Origin: Meconema thalassinum
Taxonomy: Eukaryota > Arthropoda > Insecta > Orthoptera > Tettigoniidae
Direction of reading: 5' to 3'
Assembly: GCA_946902985.2 (NCBI GenBank)
Contig: OX336388.2
Coordinates: 125,527,894-125,591,893 of the forward strand
DNA: 64,000 nucleotides
The number at the start of each line of letters is the position of its first letter. Positions within the stretch are counted from its first letter, which is position 1. Below the pieces are notes generated by a model. It was not told the origin of the DNA. It did not search any database and was given only the letters and a program-made list of their open reading frames with translations. A program made the translations under genes and the position numbers. Of this stretch, positions 1 through 9,616 are shown piece after piece.

Positions 1-1061
1 CTCAGGAGTGTTACCATCATCAGGATCAGACCATAAATCAAATGCATCATCAGTCATTGGTGCAGACATTGCACTAGTTCCAGGAATGGCACAATTATTA
101 GCAGATCTAAATGGCAGGAGTTGATCTACATGTTTCCTGTGAGAGATACCGTTAGCGTCTCTCACAACATACATAACGTTTCGTTCCCGTTCATTTATTA
201 TACCTTTCTCCCAGGAATCAGTTTTATTAACAATTCTCATACATACCAGGTCTCCTATCTGGAATGAGCGTGTTTTGTCCATCAATAGCTTAGGTCTACT
301 TTTAGGTTGGACATCAAAGAACTTAACCGAACTTAATCTAGTCCTCAGACCTCTACCAAACATAAGCATAGCTGGGCTTTGACATGTGGAAGCATGTTCA
401 GAATTACGATAAGCAAGCAACCAAGTAGGCTATACAGTTTATCTATGGTGGTTGTTTCATCGAATTTGCTGGCTTTTAATGCATGCTTGAAACTTTGGAC
501 ATCTCTCTCTGCCTGCCCATTAGAGTTTGGGTGGTAAGGAGCAATTGTCAAATGCCTAATACCATTTTTGGCACAAAAAGATTTAAAATCATCACTGATT
601 AATTGGGGTCCATTATCAGACACAATAACTCTAGGCAACCCAAATTGAGCAAACAAAGGGATCAAAGCATCAACCAAGGCTGATGTTGTAGTAGGTGACA
701 TTTTGATAACTTCTGGCCATTTACTATAGCCATCGACTACAATCAAGTACATGGCTTTGGAATATTCTGCAAAGTCGATATGGAGTCTTTACCAAGCCTC
801 CCTGGGCCATTCCCATGGGTGGTAGGGAGCTTTAGCTGGTGAGTTACTAAACCTGGAACATCCATTACAATTATCAGTAATTAAGCCTATTTCTTTATCT
901 AATCCAGGCCACCATACGAAGCTACGGGCAAGAGCCTTCATTTTAGTAATCCCTAAATGACCTGAGTGGAGTTCTTTCAAAATCTGGGGTCTTAAACTAG
1001 CTGGAATAGAGAGAGGCAACAGGCAGTGTCGCCACTCTACTACGCGCACAATCACTTGCAA
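1..1061 (-). pseudogene. Ty3/mdg4-type LTR retrotransposon pol fragment (integrase)
   Basis: Reads on the minus strand from 1061 to the window edge. 789-1061 is the zinc-binding integrase N-terminus (LHSGHLG...WWPGL...CNGCSR). One in-frame TAA at 789-791 separates it from the catalytic core, which shows HIDFAEYSK, YSKWPEV, VSDNG and NGQAE, with D and E 35 residues apart (D,D35E). A frameshift near 415 leads to the C-terminal domain (363 to beyond 1; SFQIGDLV, GISHRKHVDQLL), open to the edge. No reverse transcriptase or RNase H is seen upstream of 1061. Clearly a dead copy; whether the lineage had an envelope gene cannot be told. Confidence 0.85.
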
Positions 1062-1440
1062 CTACAAAGTATAACAAATATTCCTAAGTAAATACACTAT
1101 ATTCTTTAAGGGTAGGTACAATTTATTGATTTATATCTTTAACTTTGTAGTTTACAGTATCTAACTACTGTTTACTTGTTTTATATTAAATTTGAAATAA
1201 ACCAAAGTAATTATTATGTAGCTGGCTATTTATAATTTTTTTACAATTAATACCCGGATTTTTTTTTTAGTTTGGAAAATGTGGGTAGCCCGGGCCTACC
1301 CGGCCTATCCGCTGGAGCCGCCACTGGTTTATCCTCGTCGCCACTGTTATAAATGCATCTTGCATGTATTACCCAATAATATACAGGATCATTTTTGGCC
1401 AATTTTCAATTTTGAAAAAATAGGCTTATGAGATCACCTT
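1062..1440. other. AT-rich spacer, nothing recognised
   Basis: AT-rich DNA with one GC-rich patch at about 1285-1325 (cccgggcctacccgg). No open frame or repeat boundary could be supported. Confidence 0.5.
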
Positions 1441-1444
1441 TTGT

Positions 1445-2905
1445 CCGTGTGTGTGTGTGTGAGGTGTGTGTGTGTGTCCCCTAATAAAATCTAAACGGCT
1501 GGAGCGATTTCAATGAAACTCGGTAAGTTTATAGCACTATTCCGGGCGACCTCGAACGAGCCCTTCAAATTTTGTTACGTCTCACCAATCCAACATGGCG
1601 GCTGTGCGAAATATTTCACCAACATTCAATATCTCCGAAACTATTCCCGATATCACCCTGGATTTTTTTTACGGTAATGAAGGGAACTACTAAAAGTTCA
1701 CCTATGTAACTTTTGAAAAACTTGTAACAACAAAAACAACATGGCGGCCACGCGAATTTGCGACATTTAAATAGACGTTTCTCGTGATTTAACCAACCAA
1801 ACGCAATAGAACTTGGTACAGTATATGCTTATACGCATTGTAATGCACCGACATCTAACTTAGTTCAATTGTTTACATAACCACAAGATGGCGGATGTGC
1901 GAAATATTTCACTGGCATTCTATATCTCCGAAACTATTAGCGTTATCACCCTGAAATTTTGTACGGATATAAAGGGCACTACTGGAAGTTCAACTATGAG
2001 ACTTTCAAAAACCGGTTAACTACAAAACGAACATGGCGGCCAAGCGAATATGAAAATTTTAAATTCACCTATCTCGCGATTTAATGTTCCAAACGCAATG
2101 AAATCAGGTAAAGGAAATGTTTATACACATTGTAATACACTGGTATCTAATTTAGTTCAATTGTTTACATAACCTCAAGATGGCGGCTCTGCGAATTTTA
2201 AAATTAAGTTTTTATTTCTTGTGTCGCAATCATGCGATCGATGTGAAAGTTTGAATTATGAACCTACGCAATAATTTTCCTTTAATGGTACATGACTCTA
2301 TGGCCTATACATTTAACAATCTAACATGGCGACCATCCGAAATATTTAGACGGCTCTGAATATCTACGAATCTATTATAGCAATCAAACTGAATTTTTTA
2401 ATGTTCATAGGGGCTATGAAGTTAAGTTCACCTATAGGACTTTAAATAACCTGGTGATCACAAATCCAACATGGCGGCGACGCGAACTATAAATATTCAC
2501 ATGGACGTTTCTCGCAATTTAACCATGAGAGTGCAGTGAAACTTGGTGCAGTAAATCCTGATACGAATGTTAATCCACTGGCATCTAATTTATTTCAATT
2601 GTTTCCATAACCACAAGATGGCAGCTGTGCGAAATTTTAAAATCTCCTTGTTACTTCTTGTGTCCTAATCATGCGATTGAAGTTTGAATGCTACACGTAC
2701 ACAATAATCTTCATGTAACAGTACATAACTCTAGGACCTACATATATAAAATCCAACATGGCGACCATCCGAAATATTTAGTTGGTTCTCAATATCTACG
2801 AATCTATTACAGCAAACAAACTGAAATTTTGTATGTAGATAGAGGCAATTAACATAAGTAGGATATATGAAAATAGGCTGTATAGTTCTTCACGGAACTA
2901 CTTGT
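1445..2905 (+). repeat. Tandem array of ~146-bp subunits with higher-order structure
   Basis: After a (GT)n start, a core motif ATGGCGGC-nYGCGAA recurs at 1595, 1741, 1888, 2033, 2180, 2336, 2471, 2618 and 2758 (spacing 135-156, mostly 145-147). The first four copies alternate in pairs (period ~292); later copies follow a three-member order (period ~438: 2033/2471, 2180/2618). The opening text (GGCTGGAGCGATTTCAATG) resembles non-coding transposon arrays of arthropods. The right end carries a perfect 6-bp hairpin TAGTTC/GAACTA at 2883-2900 next to CTTGTT, reminiscent of a rolling-circle element end. Confidence 0.7.
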
Positions 2906-2949
2906 TACTTTAACAGAACACTTTTATTCTTTACCAGCATTCGTACAAT

Positions 2950-3510
2950 ATGACGGTCACAACATCAAGGAATAATAACATTAAAAAACAAGTGAACATA
3001 ATCAGATGCTACAGTCCTCTTCCGGCACACTGTGATGTGATACACCGTGCACCTCCGTCCGCATATTTCACACACTCATCTTTCATTTGGCGAATGGAAA
3101 AGCTTGTTCTAACAAATCTTTTGGTGGAAACCATGTATGGCCAGTCTCGTGATGATATGTCTTTGCTCCTGGTTCGTGTTGGTCCAGGTGCGATCGATCA
3201 TCGCTGATGAACCGTAGAAGTCAATGCCTATCTCTGCTCTTTTCTTCCTCCTACGTTCCAGTAGTTTGACGGAAGCCTCAGTAGAAGGTAGGCTTAATCG
3301 GAGATCCTCTATGTAAAAACGTTTCCTTGGCAAGTTCATAGACAAGACGAGATGGCGCATATTTTCCAACCCTGAGGGCACAATTTATGAATCTTGCGTT
3401 CATCTTTTCTATTCGTTCTAAGTCTGTGATGGACAGTTTTTCCCATATTAGTTCCTGTCCGTAAGTAACTATGGGAGATATCGTCGTAGACCTATGTATG
3501 CTACTAATAT
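2950..3510 (-). pseudogene. LINE ORF2 3'-end fragment (CCHC end)
   Basis: Minus-strand frames with a few shifts read YGQELIWEKLS, KYAPSRLVYELAKE, IEDLRLSLPST and RRKKRAEIGIDFYGSSAM, then a terminal Cys/His cluster (VCEICGRRC...H...C). The same protein end recurs on the plus strand at 8410-8822, so both belong to one LINE family truncated to its 3' end. The upstream end stops where a transposon terminus begins at 3515. Confidence 0.7.
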
Positions 3511-3514
3511 TTTA

Positions 3515-6109
3515 TTCCAGAACTCACTATGTCATCATAAATTGTAACGTAGGATATTGCATTTTTTTTTCAAAACTGTACTAAGTCAGGCCGTGATGTC
3601 TTCCAAACTCTATGTCTAATGCGCATGCGTACGAGTAAGCTCCTGTTTCCCGCCAAGCCGTGATGTCTTCCAAACTCTGCTAAGTCTAACGTGCCTGTTT
3701 CCTGCCAGTAACCTCTTGGCTGTTTCATGTGTCGTATGTTGATGAGCTGTGTTTAAGAGAAAGTTTCTTCATTTGAGAAAGTGTACAAGATGAGTGACTT
3801 TGATTTAGAAGGATTAAAGAGTCCTCTAGAAGATTCCGGTCGAAGCAGGAAGAGAAGAAAAGATGTAAACTCCTAGGATAAAACAAAACGCAAGCATGCA
3901 TGAAACAGTTCAAGTGCTCATCTTGCATCTTGTATCGCTTGTAATCATGCTGGAAGACCGAACTATACATGCAAGTTAGGATTGTTGAGTCAAGAAGACG
4001 TCACTCATTTCCGTGACAAACTGTATGACAACAAATCAAAAGTAGAGCAAGATAACTTCCTTTTAAAATATATTGTAACAAAAGAACCAAAATCACATCG
4101 ACCAAGAAATGTAGGCAATCCCCGTGCTAGGTTATTAACACAATATTTTATACGGAGGAAAGCCGGCCAGATTATACGAGTTTGTGCTCAATCTTTCTGT
4201 TCGGTAACAGGAATGAGTAGATTCAGATTGAATCGTTTATCTAAGAACTTCAATGCTACAGGTGAACAATGTAAAGAGAACAGGGGCCGTGGTCGTATTA
4301 AAGCCAAAGACATGGACACTGAGGTTTCAATTGTTAATTTCATTAAGACATTGAAAATTTGAGAAAGACATTATGGGAGGGCAAGGAGCGTACGAGTTTA
4401 CATGGACCAACACTTTCCGTCAAGAAGATTTGGCGATTGTGGAGAGAGGCCAGGGTAAGTGCTTCAAAATCAGTCGCATCTTATAGCAAATTTCATAGAA
4501 TTTTCCAAACACGATTCAATATCGGGTTTGGGCACCCTAAAACCGACACATGTTCATACTGTGAAGAATTACAAATCAAGATACAAAATTATTCTACATT
4601 ACCAGCCGAAAGGGCAGACCTGATGGGATGTTACAGATTGCACAAATTACGAGCCAAAAAAAAAAAAAATGAAATTTTGAAGCGAGAGGAAGATAATGTT
4701 CTGAAAGTAGCATTTGACATGCAACAGAACCAGCCCCTCCCCATGATTAGAATTTCCGAGACTTTTTATGCTCGACAGCTTTGGTTGTACAACCTAACTT
4801 TTATAATTCATGAAAACGTCCAAAATGTGGAAAACACATTCATATATTCTTGGACAGAAGATCAGTCTGGAAGAGGATCGAACGAAGTTGCATCAGCCTT
4901 GCATAACTTCCTACACTGTCCTGAAGAGAGGGTTCGTCAAGAAGCAAAACCAGAAGGCATTAAATCTCAGAAAACATTGAGACTGTTCTCAGACTCTGCC
5001 ACAAGTCAAAAGAAGAACTCGACCATCATGGGCTTCTTGCTAGATTATGTAAACAAAAGTGACATTTTTAATAAAGTGGAACACATATTTCCTATCAGAG
5101 GACACAGTATTTTTGCCTCCGGACCGAGTGTTTGGAAGAATCGAAAAAGTGTACAGAACTCGTGAAAAACGAGCCACAAGATTATCATGCTATTATGGAA
5201 AAACATGGAGCTGTTAAACTTTTAAAGAGAGATTGGCGGCTACTTGATTTTAAAAGGAGCGCCAATAATATAATGAAAACTAAGCTCCCATTCTTGATGA
5301 GGGAGCAGCGTGTTCTTCTGTACAAAAAAGGAAGTAAAGAAGTGTTTGCCAAGAACACCTACAATGGAGACTTCAATGAATACGAAGTGTTAAAGAAGAA
5401 ATCAGTCCATTCTTGGAGGAACTCATACAGATTGGTCCATGTAGTAGAGGAATGCAATAAAATATCTTCAGAGAAGAAGAAAGATGTTGCAGCACTTCTG
5501 AAGTTTGTTTCTCTGTCCGAACAAGGCCAGTTGTACTACAACAAAGCTCTGAAGAACTTCGGTGATGATGCAGATCTGGTTGATCACACAGAAATACACT
5601 ATGCTGAAGAAGAGCTATTTGTGCAGTACAAAGTTAAGGCTGTGCAAGTGCGTTTGTTCTTGGAATTTATTTGTTATATATTTTTATTTTTTAATGGCAG
5701 GTATTGGACAATTTAATAACTTTATTCTGTTCCTCATTGATTTTCAAGGGAAGTTTGATCAATCTAGAATAAATCATAAAATCCCATTGCTTTACGTGCT
5801 TGCTTCCGATCTACCAAATGTGTAACTTAGCATGTGCAAGTAGATGTTTTATTCCAGAACTCACTAAGTCTGTAGTTCTTTTCCAGAATTGATCTATGTC
5901 AAGTGACCTAGTTTACTTTTGGAAAAAAAAATTTGGCATTTTAACGTTAATAACTTCAAAATAGGGGTTTGGTTCGTTATCACTGTTCTGCATATTAATT
6001 TGAAAAACGTCTCTTTACTTCATAATGAAGTAATATTGCCAAAGTAGGCTCCGGTTCAAAAAATGTCTCTCCTGAAAAATCATCATTTTTGACTTAGTGA
6101 GTTTTGGAA
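3515..6109 (+). mobile_element. Decayed cut-and-paste transposon of an unnamed arthropod family
   Basis: The ends are inverted: TTCCAGAACTCACTATGTC at 3515-3533 and its near-complement at 6091-6109 (17 of 19). Related motifs lie inside both ends (3571-3587, 3601-3616, 3668-3686, 5852-5870, 5881-5900), like repeated transposase-binding sites. The coding part lies between 3790 and 5825. No convincing target-site duplication was found at these limits, so the exact termini are uncertain. Confidence 0.6.
3790..5825 (+). pseudogene. Transposase-like pseudogene (TDTCSYC / SD-x-SQKKN family)
   Basis: Three frames together resemble a widespread but poorly named arthropod transposon protein. In order: a short acidic N-terminus ending in a stop near 3875; a Cys-rich patch (CIACNHAGRPNYTC) at ~3935; 3982-4362 with a basic GRGRIKAKD stretch; 4359-5165 with FGHPKTDTCSYCEELQ, FIYSWTEDQSGRG and LRLFSDSATSQKKNS; a frame change near 5110 carrying PPDRVFGRIEK; and 5132-5716 with HGAVKLLKRDW. 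The acidic residues in the TED, FSD and PDR blocks are plausible catalytic positions, which is inference. At least three frameshifts and one stop, so not functional. Confidence 0.6.
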
Positions 6110-6208
6110 ACGAGGTCTTCATTACTATCGTTAGTGGTTGATTGTGGAGCGTCATTATGAAGTTTTGTGATATTCTACTCCCCCCCCCCTTCCTAAAAAT
6201 CATCTGAT

Positions 6209-7833
6209 GGGTTTTATTTATTATTTATTTATTTATTTGGATTTATTGTGCTTCTAACAGGCATATGCCTAATAAAAAGAAACACATGTACATTTGGTTA
6301 CACAATTCTATCAAATTATAATATAATTGACAGACATAATGCTGAGATTGTAATGCAAATTAATTCTACAACTAAATACGAAAATATAATAATACTGTGC
6401 AGGTAATTGGTAGGTGGAATGTACGAGTTCATGTGATCGCACAGCAGGCAGAAACAAAGGAACTATATGTGTAACTGAATAAGTCGAGGTTGTTTGCTAT
6501 TGAATGTTCATTGTATAATTGAATAGCACTTATTATTGGGGAATGTTTATGCTGTTCAGTTCTAGTTCTTGGGCAGTAAAATGTAATAAACTTAGGTCGA
6601 GTTGATGGAGGTGGGACACGTAAATTAAACTGTGATATTAAATACGGACTATACAAAAGGTTATTGAATACTTTGAAGACAAAAACAAGAATTGCAATTT
6701 TTCGTCTGTTAGCCAGAGATGTATAATTCAGGTAACTTAGAAGATTTCCATAGCTATCATATTTCGGATAAATACCCGTCATTTTATACTGCAGATATCT
6801 TAGGAATTTATTCTGAACCATTTCAATTTCACTAATGTGGTTCAAGTACCAGGGATTCCAGATGCTGGATGCATATTCTAATCTGCTTCTAACAAAATAA
6901 TTGAACAATAATTTTATACTTTTTGGGTTGACGAAATCTTTAGAATTTCTTCTTATAAAGCCTAGCATTTTATAAGCACTAGCTACCATTTCATGAGTGT
7001 GCAATGAAAATGTTAGCTTTGAATCAAAATGGACTCCTAGGTCTTTGATAGAATTGTTAATAGTGAGATACGCATCCAATATCCGGTACCGAAACATCAC
7101 CTGGAATTTGTTTCTAGTAAACTTCATAACTGAGCATTTCTTTATGTTAAGGTTCAAGCGATTTAATTTACTCCAGGATGCCACATTATTGAGATCTTCT
7201 TGTAGTAATTGACAGTCCTGCTCTGTCTGAATATTTCTAAAAATTTTGACATCGTCCGCGAATAACAAAACGTTCGAATATTTAATACACCTTGTAAGAT
7301 CATTGATAAGCAGTAAGAATAATAGAGGGCCTAGGTTTGAACCTTGTGGGACGCCTGATCGGGCATAGTATGAATAGGATTCACATCCATTGCAAGCAAC
7401 AAACTGTTTTCGTTCACTGAGATATGAGGTGAACAACTTCAGCAAATTGTAGGAGAAGCCATAATATGCTAACTTATTTAAGAGGATATCATGATCTACC
7501 TTATCGAATGCCTTCGCATAATCTGTATAAATTACATCAACTTGACTTCCTTATATAAATAATTTGGGCCGTGAAAGCCTTAATATGCAAATTGACTTCC
7601 TTTGTCCATTGCTGCTGATACTTTGTGAGTAAACTCCATTAGATTAGTTACTGTTGATCTTTTAGGCATGAACCCATGTTGAAAGTCACTTATAATGTAG
7701 GCTACTGTACGTGCTGAAATATATGCTGATATAACAATTGTTCAAAGAGCTTTGCAATGGCTGACAGTATTGCCACGGGTCTGTAATTATCAAAATCAGA
7801 CTTATGTCCAGACTTATGTATGGGACTTACCCT
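6209..7833 (-). pseudogene. 5'-truncated Jockey/CR1-like LINE (reverse transcriptase)
   Basis: Reads minus. 7833-7446 holds decayed fingers and palm blocks (SDFDNYRPVAILS, FQHGFMPKRST, VDVIYTDYAKAFDKVDHD). 6429-7445 is a 338-residue open frame with GVPQGSNLGPLLF and the catalytic LLFADDVKI, then thumb and C-terminal domain (DLGVHFDSKL, RSRLEYASSIWNP). The 3' end carries an (AAAT)n-like tail, seen as ATTT repeats at 6211-6238, as expected from target-primed insertion. Endonuclease and ORF1 are absent. The palm block upstream of 7445 is broken by frameshifts. Confidence 0.85.
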
Positions 7834-8408
7834 GCATATTGATGGAAAGTTGGTTTTTCTCTGCCCATTTTTCCAGTTCCATCAAAGGTTTCCTGCAGCT
7901 CTTCTTGATTGGGCGAGCCTAAGACCATGTCGTCTGCATAAATGATTAACGTGGTTGTCTTCTTTCCCTTGAGTATCTCAACGATATCTGCTGTCATTAC
8001 GTTGAACAATAACGGGCTTATGGGGTCGCCCTGGAGGACTCAATTCGTCTGTGTGATAGTCATTGATCTGCTGACACCATCGTCAATTTCGATGTAGTTA
8101 TATTGGAGAACGTCTTCCAATATATGGATGAGTGGGTGCTCTATGCCAATCATGTCTTTGATTTTCTGTCTCAGTAGATTTATGTCGAGTGAGTCAAAAG
8201 CCTTGCTGTAGTCTATGAATACAGTGAAGTATTTCCCTTTGGGTATCCGTATGGCTTCTTCTACTTCTCCCAACAGGCACTGGACTGCATGCATGGTTGA
8301 TTTCTCTTTGGTGAACCGAAATTGACATTCTGGAATTGTGACTTCTAGTTCTAGCCTTGCCATAACTATCTCCATATATATTTTGAAGAGGTCGTTCTCT
8401 AGCGCCAC
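7834..8408 (-). pseudogene. LINE reverse transcriptase fragment, inverted 5' part
   Basis: Minus-strand RT domain: FTKEKSTMHAVQCLL, FTVFIDYSKAFDSLD, then an in-frame TGA at about 8037-8039 just before VLQGDPISPLLFNV, followed by IIYADDMVLGS. A frameshift near 7880 precedes KWAEKNQLSINMQ, after which homology stops at ~7834. The most N-terminal residues touch the junction at 8409, where a plus-strand LINE 3' end begins; see the twin-priming finding. Confidence 0.75.
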
Positions 8409-8409
8409 T

Positions 8410-8822
8410 CCTCTGTTCTTAAAAAGACTGCTTTGTTTGTCAAAATATACCCCATCGAGACTGGCGTATGAACTACCGGGGGAACTTTTCTCTATAGAAG
8501 AAATCCGACTGGTTCACCAACTACCATCCACAAGACAATACAACGATTTGCTACAAGAACCACTTGCAAAAAAGAAGATCCCAATTGGTTTCTACTCCAC
8601 GATGGCCATGACGTCAACAGAATGGAAGGACATTGCCTATGAGTTTGAGAGACACAGTGACCCGATTCACACGGTTTTCACCACAGGATTTGTGAGATTG
8701 AGGTTTTCCATGTGCCCACACCAGAGTGCATTTGTAAATTGTGTCAAAAGTCATGCGATTCTTACCACACTCTCGTGTGTACTAAAAGGTTGTCATCACT
8801 TACAGAATTTTGTAATTAATTA
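8410..8822 (+). pseudogene. LINE ORF2 3' end with CCHC motif, upstream of RpLP2
   Basis: Plus-strand frames give LKRLLCLSKYTPSRLAYELP, FSIEEIRLVHQLPST and GFYSTMAMTSTEWKDIA; after a frameshift near 8700 they give TPECICKLCQKSCDSYHTLV and C, ending at TAA 8818-8820. The Cys/His spacing matches the end of the fragment at 2950-3510. The tail region after the stop is AATAATAATAA-like. An open frame from 8338 to 8823 crosses the junction and is not a gene of its own. Confidence 0.7.
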
Positions 8823-8884
8823 ATGTATTGCACTTTGTGCGCACTTATCCTTAATAATAATAATTTGTATGTTGTAGTTGGCCA

Positions 8885-8948
8885 TGCTGTGAGAAGCGGA
8901 AGTGGACGCCTCATGGCGCTTGTCCAAGCCACATTCCGTTTCCTTCTT
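8885..8948 (+). promoter_or_regulatory. RpLP2 core promoter (TATA-less, ETS-like site plus TOP initiator)
   Basis: GCGGAAGTG at 8896-8904 matches the ETS/GABP-type element common in ribosomal protein promoters and lies about 40 bp before the TOP pyrimidine tract. No TATA box is seen. The next 100 bp upstream are already the 3' end of a LINE copy, so the promoter appears compact. Confidence 0.5.
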
Positions 8949-9026
8949 GTCGATATTGCGCGTATTGCGTCCATTGCGTGTCTAGGTGGCTTGGCATTAA
9001 CACGTTTCGTGTCTCAAGACTTAAAG
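8943..9026 (+). other. RpLP2: RpLP2 5' UTR exon with TOP-like start
   Basis: A pyrimidine run TTTCCTTCTT at 8939-8948 looks like the terminal oligopyrimidine start typical of ribosomal protein mRNAs, placing transcription start at about the C of 8942-8943. The exon would end at 9026 with donor AAAG/GTAAGG, followed by a 417-bp intron to the acceptor at 9441-9443. The exact start is inferred. Confidence 0.7.
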
Positions 9027-9444
9027 GTAAGGAGAGTGAAAATTTTCTTCAATTATGTAAATACTGCATTGTGTTCTTGGTTTTCTCTTTACCATCAAGT
9101 TTAAGGAAAAGAGAGTTTCATATTATTGGAATTTTCTTGCGAGTGCGTGTGACGCCATGTGGTCGTCTAGTGCATAGAGTTGTTTCTTGCAACGTCGCAA
9201 CGTCTCTTTGAATTAAATTGAAGTAATTTTTATTTGTTAGTTTTAAGCGAAGAACATTGTGACATTGAGCCACCGAATTGAAATGATGACATATTTATAG
9301 TCTTGAAGGGAGCCCTTTTGTAACTCCCGTACAGTTTTTGAGATGTAAGAAACTGATATTGCTGATCGATTCGGTTAGGTTTGTGAGCTTCTTGCTCTTC
9401 GACTGGTTTAATGCAGATTTCTAATGTAGCGTTTTGTTTGCAGC

Positions 9445-9616
9445 ATGCGTTACGTGGCCGCTTACTTGCTTGCTGCCCTTGGAGGCAAAGACAGCCCTTC
9501 TTCTGCTGACATCGAGAAGATCCTTAGCTCTGTCGGAATCGAATCCGATGGAGATAAATTGAAGAAAGTAATCGGCGAACTCAATGGAAAAAATATTGAG
9601 ACACTGATTGCTGCTG
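9445..9616 (+). CDS. RpLP2: RpLP2 first coding exon (dimerisation domain)
   Basis: Codes for residues 1-57 plus the first base of a Gly codon. The acceptor cag ends at 9443 and one UTR base (9444) precedes the ATG. The donor GTAAGT begins at 9617. Reading past the donor gives about 46 unrelated residues, so the open frame to 9759 is intron read-through. Confidence 0.95.

Noticed and set aside
1595..2870. CRISPR-like regularly spaced motif
   Set aside because: The whole ~146-bp units are homologous, not just a short repeat with unrelated spacers, and the genome is eukaryotic.
8338..8823. Single 161-residue gene on the plus strand
   Set aside because: It crosses the junction of two oppositely oriented LINE pieces; only the part after ~8410 has protein similarity.
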